DNA from: CAZKCK01 sp964552325
GTDB lineage: Bacteria > Bacteroidota > Bacteroidia > Bacteroidales > TTA-H9
Direction: 5' to 3'
NCBI GenBank assembly: GCA_964552325.1
Contig: CAZKHA010000040.1
Span: 1 to 24,206 of the forward strand
Length of the DNA stretch: 24,206 nt
The notes under the pieces are model-generated. The model made no database searches and was not told the DNA's origin. It saw only the letters and a list, made by a program, of their open reading frames with translations. A program made the position numbers and the translations under genes. This document shows positions 16,745-24,121 of the stretch, piece by piece (position 1 is the stretch's first letter; each line of letters opens with the position of its first letter).

Positions 16745-17965
16745 ATGAATATAACGAATCTAATAAAAATCGCCCTTTTTGCATTGCGGCGCAACAAGTT
16801 CAGGGCGTTCCTTACCATGCTTGGCATCATCATTGGCGTGGCTTCGGTTATTGCCATGCTGGCCATTGGCGAAGGCTCCAAACAAAGCATCCAAAACCAG
16901 ATAAGCTCTATGGGCTCAAACATGGTGATTGTGATGCCAGCTTCGCAACAAATGGGCGGAGTGCAAATGGGCGGTGGCAATATGAAAACGCTTGAAATAG
17001 CCGATGCTAAAACCGTTGCTTCCATGTGTCCCTCGCTAACGGCAGTGTCACCCGAGGTGCGCTCATCGGGTCAGGTTGTGTATGGCTCCGAAAACTGGCC
17101 CACCTCTTTTTATGGAGTGGATATAGGATACCTCGATATCAAAAAAATGAAGATAACACAGGGACGGATGTTCACTGTTCAAGAAGTGAAAACCGCTGCC
17201 AAGGTGATTGTTGTGGGCCAAACCGTGGTTGAAAACCTGTTTGGAAAAGGTATTGACCCTGTGGGCAAAAGCATACGCTTTAGGAATATTCCATTGAAGA
17301 TTATTGGTGTATTGGGCGAAAAAGGTGAGAACACTTTTGGGCAAGACCAGGATGACCTTGTCGTTGGGCCCTATACCACCGTACAAAAACGCATATTGGC
17401 CATCACCCATATCCAGGCTATTTTTGCCTCGGCCAAAAGCGAGGATCTTACCACACAAGCCAGCAACGAAATTACCGCAGCTTTACGGAAGGCCCATCAA
17501 TTGCGCGATGATGAAGAGGATGATTTTCAAATACGCACTCAACAAGAATTGGTAAACACATTCAGCTCTATAAGCAACATTCTCACCATTTTATTGGGTG
17601 CCATCGCGGGTATTTCGTTGTTGGTTGGTGGGATAGGTATCATGAACATTATGTTTGTGTCGGTTACCGAACGCACCCGTGAAATAGGGCTGCGCATGTC
17701 GATCGGAGGACGTGGCATCGATATCCTGATGCAATTCCTTATAGAAGCCATGCTGCTGAGTATTATTGGAGGTATCCTAGGCATACTGCTGGGCATAGGC
17801 TCGTCCAGTCTTATTGCATCGTTCACCGGATGGCCCATTCAGGTGATGAGTTCGGCTGTTATAATGGCATTTTTGGTATGTGCTGCCATCGGCATCTTCT
17901 TTGGCTGGTACCCTGCCCGTAAAGCATCCAGGCTCAACCCCATTGATGCACTGCGCTATGAATAA
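16745..17965 (+). CDS. MacB/FtsX-type ABC transporter permease
   Basis: A 406-residue inner-membrane permease. Transmembrane helix 1 lies at about 22-42, just after LRRNKFRAFLTMLGIIIGV, the standard entry to the MacB periplasmic core domain. The periplasmic domain spans about 45-275 and includes a Met/Gly-rich stretch (69-80). The C-terminal FtsX domain has three helices, with VGGIGIMNIMFVSVTERTREIGLR linking the first and a cytoplasmic coupling segment. The protein ends in the typical PARKASRLNPIDALRYE. It is the last gene of the efflux operon; the LytS-type kinase gene starts 43 bp after its stop, with a promoter box between. Confidence 0.93.
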   Translation: MNITNLIKIALFALRRNKFRAFLTMLGIIIGVASVIAMLAIGEGSKQSIQNQISSMGSNMVIVMPASQQMGGVQMGGGNMKTLEIADAKTVASMCPSLTAVSPEVRSSGQVVYGSENWPTSFYGVDIGYLDIKKMKITQGRMFTVQEVKTAAKVIVVGQTVVENLFGKGIDPVGKSIRFRNIPLKIIGVLGEKGENTFGQDQDDLVVGPYTTVQKRILAITHIQAIFASAKSEDLTTQASNEITAALRKAHQLRDDEEDDFQIRTQQELVNTFSSISNILTILLGAIAGISLLVGGIGIMNIMFVSVTERTREIGLRMSIGGRGIDILMQFLIEAMLLSIIGGILGILLGIGSSSLIASFTGWPIQVMSSAVIMAFLVCAAIGIFFGWYPARKASRLNPIDALRYE

Positions 17966-17976
17966 TCGAAAATAGC

Positions 17977-17984
17977 TACCTTTG
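17977..17984 (+). promoter_or_regulatory. Bacteroidota -7 box before the LytS-type kinase gene
   Basis: TACCTTTG is an exact TAnnTTTG match between the permease stop (17965) and the kinase ATG (18009), leaving 24 bases to the start codon. No good -33 element is visible at 19-21 bases upstream. It suggests that the kinase and regulator can be transcribed apart from the efflux operon. Confidence 0.45.
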
Positions 17985-18008
17985 AACCGACCATAATCCC
18001 AAATTGCT

Positions 18009-19097
18009 ATGCAAAGCGTCCTTTCTGGAACAAAGCTCGCCACCCTCGTGCACTTACTTGTTGCCATGCTCATCTTGCTGTTGCCGCTGTTGCTCTTATC
18101 AGGCACACTCGAAAGCACTGGCAATTTCTTGGGAAGGTTTTACCTAAGGATTGGGCTGTACAGCCTGTTCTTTTATACATGTTACCTTTATGTGGTGCCC
18201 CGCTTCTATATTCAGGGACCCAGATGGCTATTTGGTTTTTCCATCTTAGCTGGCACACTGGCCATTTACCTTATCGACGCCTATCTTTCGCAGGCCCTTT
18301 TCCCTGATAACGAGTTCAGAATATTGATGGATGCGGTTACAAAAGCGCTACAACAGAAAGGGATGAAACTAAAACCACCCTCTCCTGAGTTTCACGCCAT
18401 AGGTTTTACCGCCATCAGTCTGCTGTTGGCTGGCACGGCCTTAGGCTTGCGACTGGCCCAAGCACACAGCCAACGCGAGAAAGAACTGAAAGAACTTGAA
18501 AAACAGCATCTGGCAACCGAGCTCTCGCTGCTTAAAAATCAGGTTAGCCCGCATTTTTTCTTTAATACCCTTAACAATATTTATGCACTTACCGAAATTG
18601 ATACCGAGGCTGCCCAAAAGTCAATCCTAAAATTGTCGCGGCTGATGCGGTACTTGCTCTATGAAACCAATACCGAGTCAATTCCGCTGGCACGTGAAAT
18701 TGACTTCCTGAACGACTTTATTGATTTGATGCGCTTACGTATAACGCAAAAAGTAGAAATTCATGTTGAACTGCCCCAACAACCAGAACAACTGCAAGTT
18801 CCACCCCTGCTATTTATTCCTTTTGTCGAAAATGCATTTAAACACGGCATCAGCAACCGTGAGCCATCGTTTATTCATATAAAGTTGACAGCTAGTAAGC
18901 AAGGCTTGCAGTTTAATTGTGAAAACTCCATCTTTCAGGTTTCAGAACCTAAGTCGGCACCGGGCGGCATTGGCTTGGAGAATGTGCGAAAACGCCTCGA
19001 TTTGATATATGGCCCAGCTTATACACTAAGCACCGGGCATCAAAACGCCACTTACTGCATCAACCTGCATATCAACCTTAAGGCAACAGAATTATGA
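18009..19097 (+). CDS. LytS/YehU-type sensor histidine kinase
   Basis: A 362-residue membrane kinase of the His_kinase (PF06580-type) family. Four hydrophobic segments lie at about 12-32, 44-64, 72-92 and 130-150; there is no large periplasmic sensor, so it may sense within the membrane. A short coiled region (152-175) leads to the phosphoacceptor His182 in VSPHFFFNTLNN; most relatives have PHFLFN, so Phe in the fourth position is a mild variant. The ATP-binding motifs are Asn275 in PFVENAFKHG and GGIGLENVRKRL (319-330). Its stop overlaps the LytTR regulator start by 4 bases, making a coupled pair. The location directly after the efflux operon suggests, but does not prove, control of that pump. 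Confidence 0.92.
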   Translation: MQSVLSGTKLATLVHLLVAMLILLLPLLLLSGTLESTGNFLGRFYLRIGLYSLFFYTCYLYVVPRFYIQGPRWLFGFSILAGTLAIYLIDAYLSQALFPDNEFRILMDAVTKALQQKGMKLKPPSPEFHAIGFTAISLLLAGTALGLRLAQAHSQREKELKELEKQHLATELSLLKNQVSPHFFFNTLNNIYALTEIDTEAAQKSILKLSRLMRYLLYETNTESIPLAREIDFLNDFIDLMRLRITQKVEIHVELPQQPEQLQVPPLLFIPFVENAFKHGISNREPSFIHIKLTASKQGLQFNCENSIFQVSEPKSAPGGIGLENVRKRLDLIYGPAYTLSTGHQNATYCINLHINLKATEL

Positions 19098-19807
19098 TAC
19101 ACACCATTGCCATTGACGATGAACCCCTAGCCCTTAAACTGGTAACAGGTTATATTGAACGCACTCCGTTTATGCAATGCGTGGCTGGCTTTGATAACCC
19201 GATTAGTGCCCTGGAGTATATGAGCCACAACAAGGTTGATGCCGCTTTTGTAGATATTCAAATGCCTGACCTAAGCGGTACCGACTTCGTGCGTATGCTG
19301 CAGGGAGATACAAAAGTGGTTTTTACTACCGCTTACGAACAATATGCCCTTGAAGGGTTTAAGCTCGATGTGGTTGACTACCTCCTAAAACCATTTGGTT
19401 ATGAGGATTTCTTGCGGGCTGCATGCAAAGTTCGCGACCGTCTGCAGTCTGCCCATCCACAACAGGTACAAATTGAATCGAACAACCAATTTTTGTTTCT
19501 AAAATCGGATTACAAGGTAAGGCGTATCAATTTTGAAGATATTCGCTATGTGGAAGGTTTAAAGGACTATGTAAAAGTATTTCTAAAAGGCCAGCCAAAG
19601 CCCCTGCTTTCGCTTGTTACCCTAAAACAAATCGAATCGCGCTTGCCAGCTGATCGCTTTATGCGCGTACACCGCTCATTCATTGTAAACCTTGGCCAGA
19701 TTGAACTCATCGAACGCAACCGCATCGTATTTGGAGATACCTACATTCCGGTGGGCGAACAGCACAAGGATGGCTTCCAGGAATGGGTGGACAAAAACTT
19801 CGTTTAA
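19094..19807 (+). CDS. LytTR-family response regulator
   Basis: A 237-residue transcription factor. The receiver (1-118) has Asp9-Glu10 region acidic residues, phosphoacceptor Asp54 in FVDIQMP, Thr79 and Lys99 in LLKPF. The LytTR DNA-binding domain (about 130-235) carries IRYVEGLKDYVKVFL and the conserved RVHRSFIVNL near its end. It should be phosphorylated by the upstream LytS-type kinase and bind direct repeats upstream of its target genes. Candidate targets are the adjacent efflux operon or distant genes; I could not identify a LytTR site by eye. No gene follows for 213 bp. Confidence 0.94.
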   Translation: MIHTIAIDDEPLALKLVTGYIERTPFMQCVAGFDNPISALEYMSHNKVDAAFVDIQMPDLSGTDFVRMLQGDTKVVFTTAYEQYALEGFKLDVVDYLLKPFGYEDFLRAACKVRDRLQSAHPQQVQIESNNQFLFLKSDYKVRRINFEDIRYVEGLKDYVKVFLKGQPKPLLSLVTLKQIESRLPADRFMRVHRSFIVNLGQIELIERNRIVFGDTYIPVGEQHKDGFQEWVDKNFV

Positions 19808-20003
19808 GAAGGGACTTCCAAATGGGGAAAGCCAAACTTCTAGCTACTTGATGAATGTTGATTGGCGATGTTGTTATACAAGCACACAAACTATTGGGGG
19901 TAATGCGTGCCTTGGTAGCAAAATGGGAGCTATCCCTCAACAATTCACTAGGTTCAATCTGCCTTATGAGCACCACAATCCCTTATGTTTGCCTAATTTT
20001 CTG

Positions 20004-20011
20004 TACTTTTG
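20004..20011 (+). promoter_or_regulatory. Bacteroidota -7 box immediately upstream of recX
   Basis: TACTTTTG is an exact TAnnTTTG match with only 9 bases between its end and the recX ATG (20021). If functional, transcription would begin within a few bases of the start codon, giving an almost leaderless mRNA. The -33 element is weak. The upstream 213-bp gap holds no gene. Confidence 0.4.
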
Positions 20012-20020
20012 CAAGCCTTT

Positions 20021-20506
20021 ATGACAAGCAAAAAGACCTTAGCCAACGATCCACAGGAAATGATTATCCTAAACAAAGCCCGCAGCTTTTGTGCTGCACA
20101 AGAGCGTTGTGAATATGAGGTTAGGGCAAAACTTAGGTTGTGGGGCGCTGATCAAACATTTGCCAATAAATGTATTTCAACCTTACAGTCAGAAGGTTAT
20201 ATTAACGAAGCACGTTACGCTCGCTTGTTTGCCGGGGGCAAGTTCCGGATGTTGAAATGGGGCCGTGTAAAGATTGTAGCCGAATTGCGCAAAAAACATG
20301 TTAGCCCAGCATCGATACGCAGTGGTTTAGAAGAACTTGATGAACAAACCTACCTCAACACATTGCGCATGGTACTAAACCGTAAGCAACTTGAGTTAAA
20401 GAACGAAGACCCCTTTATACAAAAACAAAAATTGGTTCGTTTTGCCATCTCAAAAGGCTATGAACCCGAGCTTGTCTTCAAGACAATGGATTATGAATCA
20501 GAATAA
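20021..20506 (+). CDS. recX: Regulatory protein RecX
   Basis: A 161-residue, highly basic helical protein with the tandem three-helix repeats of RecX. Recognisable segments are the first repeat with CEYEVRAKL (30-38), GYINEARYARLF in the second (59-70), and the KWGRVKIVAELRKK region (79-92). RecX binds RecA filaments and limits recombination and the SOS response; recA itself is not in this window. The in-frame TTG at 20009 overlaps the -7 box, so ATG 20021 is taken as the start. prfB begins 11 bp after the stop, so the two are likely co-transcribed. Confidence 0.88.
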   Translation: MTSKKTLANDPQEMIILNKARSFCAAQERCEYEVRAKLRLWGADQTFANKCISTLQSEGYINEARYARLFAGGKFRMLKWGRVKIVAELRKKHVSPASIRSGLEELDEQTYLNTLRMVLNRKQLELKNEDPFIQKQKLVRFAISKGYEPELVFKTMDYESE

Positions 20507-20517
20507 AACCATAGAAT

Positions 20518-21610
20518 ATGACAACGAATGAACAAGTAAAAGAACTTTCCAAGCGGCTTGATGCCCTAAGGAGGTATCTTTGACGTTGATGCCAAACTTG
20601 CCTTAATTGCAGAAGAAGAGGCCATAAGCCACTCACCTAGTTTTTGGGACGAACCCAAAGAAGCTGAAAAAGTACTGAAATCAATCCGCGATAAGAAACT
20701 TTGGACTGACCGCTTTGCGGCTTGCCAAAACGTAGTTGGCGATGTGCAGGTAATGTATGAGTTTTTTGAAGCCGGTGAAGCCACCGAACAAGACCTTGAT
20801 GCGCAGTATGCCACCGCACTTACAGCCATTGAAGACCTTGAGTATTTTAACATGCTCAGTGGCGAAGAAGACCGTTTGGGTGCCGTGATGCAGATAAACT
20901 CGGGTGCCGGGGGCACCGAAAGCCAAGACTGGGCCCAGATGCTGATGCGCATGTACCTACGGTACGGCGAGCGCAATAGCATAAAAGTGACGGAACTAGA
21001 TATGCACGAGGGCGATGTGGCCGGTATCAAGAGCGTTACCCTTGAGTTTGATGGCGATTATGCTTTTGGTTACCTAAAGGCCGAAAACGGTGTTCATCGG
21101 CTGGTGCGGCTCTCACCCTTCGATTCGAATAACCGCCGTCATACCTCTTTTGCCTCTGTTTATGTGTATCCTATTGTGGATGAGAACATCAATATCGAAA
21201 TCAATCCAGCCGATATTACCTGGGAAACCTACCGTTCAAGTGGACCAGGCGGCCAAAATGTAAACAAGGTCGAAACAGCAGTCCGCTTGCGCCATGCACC
21301 TACTGGAATTATTGTAGAGTGCCAGGTTACACGCTCACAACAGCAAAACCGCGAGAAAGCCCTGCAAATGCTTAAATCGCAGCTTTATGAGATTGAACTA
21401 CTGAAGAAACGCGAGAAAATTGACGCCATAGAAGCCACCAAGAAAAAGATAGAATGGGGCTCGCAGATACGTAGTTATGTAATGCACCCTTATAAACTTG
21501 TAAAAGATCATCGAACCAATTTTGAGACCGGTAACGTGCAGGCTGTGATGGATGGTGACTTGAATGCGTTTATTAAAGCCTATCTGATGGAATTTGGCAG
21601 CAATATCTAA
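20518..21610 (+). CDS. prfB: Peptide chain release factor 2, expressed by +1 programmed frameshift
   Basis: The gene starts at ATG 20518 and reads 21 codons to CTT, where an in-frame TGA (20581-20583) follows. A +1 slip on CTT TGA C continues with GAC (20582) into the main frame, ending at 21610 and giving about 363 residues, close to the E. coli length of 365. The shift signal is standard: AGGAGG (20569-20574), three bases, then CTTTGAC. RF2 recognises UGA and UAA and releases the peptide. The stop-codon motif SPF lies at about residues 199-201 and catalytic GGQ at about 244-246 in the joined protein. Because RF2 reads UGA, the in-frame UGA makes its synthesis autoregulated. Gene callers that ignore the shift will report only an N-truncated frame beginning at 20744. 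Confidence 0.95.
20569..20584 (+). promoter_or_regulatory. prfB programmed +1 frameshift signal
   Basis: The signal has an internal Shine-Dalgarno AGGAGG, a 3-base spacer, slippery CTT, stop TGA and a following C. The layout and spacing are the same as in the E. coli RF2 signal. Low RF2 slows termination at UGA and favours the shift, restoring RF2. Confidence 0.93.
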
Positions 21611-21723
21611 TGCTTTTAAGAGCTTACGCCATTGGTATGCAGTAACCATTAAACAAAAAATTGATTGAAACGTACCGAGATGCAGCAAATGCCAACGAAA
21701 AGACCTGACATTAAGGGAAGTAA

Positions 21724-21804
21724 AGCCCGCGTGAGGGATAGTAGCGGAAAGCCCGGAGCGCAGCGAGGACTTGCAGCGATAGCCCGACCCAAAGGGGCAC
21801 GCCC
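21724..21804. repeat. GC-rich structured intergenic repeat element after prfB
   Basis: A GC-rich 81-bp block in an otherwise AT-rich 251-bp gap between prfB and the lipoprotein gene. It contains three copies of AGCCCG (21724-21729, 21750-21755, 21781-21786). A closing inverted repeat pairs GCGTG (21729-21733) with CACGC (21798-21802), and CCCAAAGGGG could form a small internal hairpin. From memory it resembles a dispersed intergenic element (GCGTGAGGGATAG...AGCGGAAAGCCCGG) seen in many Bacteroidota genomes, but I cannot confirm copy number here. It has no reading frame of note and does not look like a simple terminator because no U-tract follows. Confidence 0.6.
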
Positions 21805-21861
21805 AAAATTTGCTAATAATGATGGCTAGTGAAATCTGAATCTGTAAAGATTGAAAACACA

Positions 21862-22707
21862 ATGAAACAAGTTACTTTTTTTGCGATACTAAAGTTGTTT
21901 AATTACAGCCTGCTGCTGGGTGTGGTTTTTATGCTGGCATGCAAGCCGTCACGGCAAACAAATCCGGTGGAGGCCGGCATAGCCAACGATAGTTCGTTAA
22001 ACGACAGCCTAGCGTTTGCCAAGGTTCTTGATAGCATCCGGAGCACCATTCCGCCAGAGGCTAAGCCTGTTATGGGATATCGGTTTAGGGTTAAGGGCGA
22101 TTTTAATGGCGATGGAACCAACGAAATGCTTACAGAGTATTACCGCGGCATGGACCTTAAGGCTGAAATGCCCAAGTTTTATGACAGTACCGTAACGTAT
22201 GAGCAATTAATGGCTGTAGCCTGGAATCGCAAGGCCTACAGTTATGGTGTTACGGGTAAAGCAAGCATACGGCCTTTGGTTTTTAGCAGCTCAGCACGGC
22301 ATTTGGGACTGGCATGGCTGCATAACGAAGGTGATTTGGATGGTAATGGTACCGATGAGCTTTCGTATGTTATGAATTGGGCCGATTGGTCGAGCACCAA
22401 CCTTTGCCATGTGATGACGTACAGAAACAAGCGTTGGGAAAAATTACTCGAGATACCCATTTGGGAGTGGCAATTGCCTGAAGTACCCATGACTTATAAT
22501 CAATATGGTTTATTCGGCAAAGAAGGCATGCGTACCTTGGAAGAATCCACTGCAAACTCACAAAACGCCGTTGATTCTATGGAAACTTTTTCAGGATTTA
22601 TTCAGAAAATAAAACCGGGGATAATAAAAGTTCATTACCGCAACCCCGAGGCTTGTGAAGATACAATCCGGATTGACTTAACGAAAAAAATCCCTGTGTT
22701 GCTTTAA
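21862..22707 (+). CDS. Predicted lipoprotein of unknown function with two DxDGDG-like loops
   Basis: A 281-residue protein. The N-terminus has a hydrophobic stretch ending in lipobox MLAC (Cys27), so export and lipidation are likely. The GTG at 21829 is in frame but would put 11 polar residues before the signal, so ATG 21862 is preferred. Two acidic loops resemble FG-GAP or calcium-binding EF-hand-like loops: DFNGDGTNE (80-88) and DLDGNGTDE (158-166). The middle is rich in Trp (NWADWSS, PIWEWQL), which suggests a compact extracytoplasmic beta fold. I do not recognise the family and assign no function. Its stop codon overlaps the minus-strand stop of a prs-tail duplicate (22704-22706). Confidence 0.75.
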   Translation: MKQVTFFAILKLFNYSLLLGVVFMLACKPSRQTNPVEAGIANDSSLNDSLAFAKVLDSIRSTIPPEAKPVMGYRFRVKGDFNGDGTNEMLTEYYRGMDLKAEMPKFYDSTVTYEQLMAVAWNRKAYSYGVTGKASIRPLVFSSSARHLGLAWLHNEGDLDGNGTDELSYVMNWADWSSTNLCHVMTYRNKRWEKLLEIPIWEWQLPEVPMTYNQYGLFGKEGMRTLEESTANSQNAVDSMETFSGFIQKIKPGIIKVHYRNPEACEDTIRIDLTKKIPVLL

Positions 22708-22730
22708 AGGATGGTAGTAAAGTCGAAATA
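22704..22730 (-). repeat. Diverged second copy of the prs 3' end (remnant)
   Basis: On the minus strand this stretch reads Y-F-D-F-T-T-I-L-stop, whereas prs itself ends H-F-D-F-T-T-I-L-stop at 23031-23005. The two 27-base segments match at 22 positions. The four differences inside FDFTTIL are all synonymous; the fifth gives Tyr for His. Upstream of the tail (higher coordinates) the similarity stops abruptly at a CACCCT-type repeat. This looks like a leftover end of a once functional prs allele. Confidence 0.65.
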
Positions 22731-22733
22731 CTT

Positions 22734-23001
22734 CACCCTAAACCATTTATCCTTTACCCCTCCGTCAATGTTTGGGTTGATTTGTTGATGAGTTGATTGC
22801 TACTTTATTATATAATTCCAGGACGTTAGCACACCCTTCACCATTTACCCCCACCCTCATTCTTCAGTTGGGCAAGCTGTACCTCGTACCGGTTGTTTCG
22901 ACGGGCTCAACCACGGGGTTTGCCCTTCACCCTGAACCATTTACCCCCACCCTCATTCTTCGGTTGGGTAAACTTTACCCTTTACCCTTCACCCTTCACC
23001 C
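22734..23001. repeat. Intergenic direct repeats and TTYACCC heptamers next to prs
   Basis: Two 52-bp direct copies (22832-22883 and 22928-22979) share 46 bases, from CACCCT through CATTTACCCCCACCC to the closing ACC. A third, partial copy of the first 19 bases starts at 22734. Four perfect-period heptamers follow (TTTACCC twice, TTCACCC twice, 22974-23001) and run to the prs stop codon. There is no gene in this 297-bp gap. The spacing (96 bp) and divergence do not fit CRISPR. Confidence 0.75.
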
Positions 23002-23004
23002 TTT

Positions 23005-23949
23005 TTAAAGTATGGTGGTGAAATCGAAATGCGATGAGATAGACTTATAGCGGTGTACGCGGTCGATAACATCGGCAAAGAGGGCTGCTGTAGAAAGAAC
23101 CTTTATTTTTTCGGATTCTTTAACTGGGATGGTGTCGGCAACTAAAACTTCCGTTAGGCTTGATTTCTGGATCCGTTCGAGGGCATTTCCTGAAAACACG
23201 GGATGTGTGGCGAGTGCGCGTACGCTTCGGGCGCCTTTTTCTATCATCAGGTCGGCTGCTTTGCAAATGGTGCCCGCTGTATCGATAATATCGTCAACAA
23301 GTATAATATCTTTTCCTTCAACCTCGCCAATCAAGGTCATTTTATCAACTTGGTTGGCTTTAGAGCGTTGCTTGAAGCAAATAACCAAATCGGCATTCAA
23401 GAATTTGGCATAGGCAGCTGCTCGTTTGGTGCCACCTGTATCGGGTGAAGCTATAGTGATATTTGGCAGGCCTAATTTGATGAGGTAGGGCACAAAGATG
23501 GATGAGGCATACAAATGATCAACAGGGAAGTTAAAGAAACCCTGTATTTGATCGGAGTGCAGGTCCATGGTAATGATTCGGCTTACGCCAGCAGCGGTTA
23601 GCAAATCAGAAACCAGTTTGGCGCCTATGGCCACGCGGGGCTTGTCTTTACGGTCTTGACGGGCATAACCAAAATAGGGTATAATGGCAATAACACGTTT
23701 AGCCGAAGCACGTTTTGCTGCATCAATTAATAGGAGGAGTTCGAAGAGGTTATCAGCTGGTGCAAACGTTGATTGGACAATGAAAAGGTCGTTTCCGCGT
23801 ATGGTTTCTTCAAACGATGGTTGGAATTCCCCGTCGCTGAACGTAGTAACGGTAGCCTTTCCCAAATCCTGGCCATAGGCCCGTGCAATCTTTTCACCCA
23901 GGTAGCGCGATTCCCTACCCGAAAAGATGCTAACTTTAGTTTTTGCCAT
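23005..23949 (-). CDS. prs: Ribose-phosphate pyrophosphokinase
   Basis: A 314-residue PRPP synthetase of standard class I length. It makes 5-phosphoribosyl diphosphate from ribose 5-phosphate and ATP for purine, pyrimidine, NAD, His and Trp synthesis. The N-terminal SGRESRYLGEKIA, FSDGE (37-41), YFGYARQDRK (92-101), MDLHSDQIQGFF with His131, and the PRPP-binding loop VDDIIDTAGT (218-227) are all present. It is monocistronic and divergent from tRNA-Leu, with a good promoter upstream. Its stop codon abuts the heptamer repeats, and the codons of its last residues are duplicated 301 bp away. Confidence 0.97.
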   Translation of the reverse strand: MAKTKVSIFSGRESRYLGEKIARAYGQDLGKATVTTFSDGEFQPSFEETIRGNDLFIVQSTFAPADNLFELLLLIDAAKRASAKRVIAIIPYFGYARQDRKDKPRVAIGAKLVSDLLTAAGVSRIITMDLHSDQIQGFFNFPVDHLYASSIFVPYLIKLGLPNITIASPDTGGTKRAAAYAKFLNADLVICFKQRSKANQVDKMTLIGEVEGKDIILVDDIIDTAGTICKAADLMIEKGARSVRALATHPVFSGNALERIQKSSLTEVLVADTIPVKESEKIKVLSTAALFADVIDRVHRYKSISSHFDFTTIL

Positions 23950-23986
23950 GATTATTAGGACTTTGTGTTAGATTCTGATTTCGATG

Positions 23987-24019
23987 CAAAGGTAATTCAA
24001 TACTAAGTTGGATACCAAA
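23987..24019 (-). promoter_or_regulatory. Promoter of prs
   Basis: The minus strand has TTTG (24019-24016), 21 bases, then TACCTTTG (23994-23987), a full match to the Bacteroidota -33/-7 pattern. The -7 box is 37 bases before the prs ATG. Confidence 0.6.
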
Positions 24020-24075
24020 TATTTTTTGTGAAAGTTGCCAACAAGCAAGGTTTGATAACGAATTGCGAAAAAAAC

Positions 24076-24105
24076 TTGGAGTGAATGTTAAAAGTTGTAT
24101 TTTTG
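24076..24105 (+). promoter_or_regulatory. Promoter of tRNA-Leu
   Basis: TTG (24076-24078), 19 bases, then TATTTTTG (24098-24105) match the Bacteroidota -33/-7 consensus with standard spacing. The mature tRNA starts 16 bases after the -7 box. Confidence 0.7.
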
Positions 24106-24121
24106 CCGTCCCTTTTCCAAT

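Noticed and set aside
20518..20583. Nonsense mutation or pseudogene at the start of prfB
   Set aside because: The TGA sits in a perfect RF2 programmed frameshift signal and the +1 frame continues with the full conserved protein.
22832..22979. Possible CRISPR array from repeated 52-bp units
   Set aside because: Only two full copies, unequal internal divergence, no spacers of even size, and no cas genes in the window.
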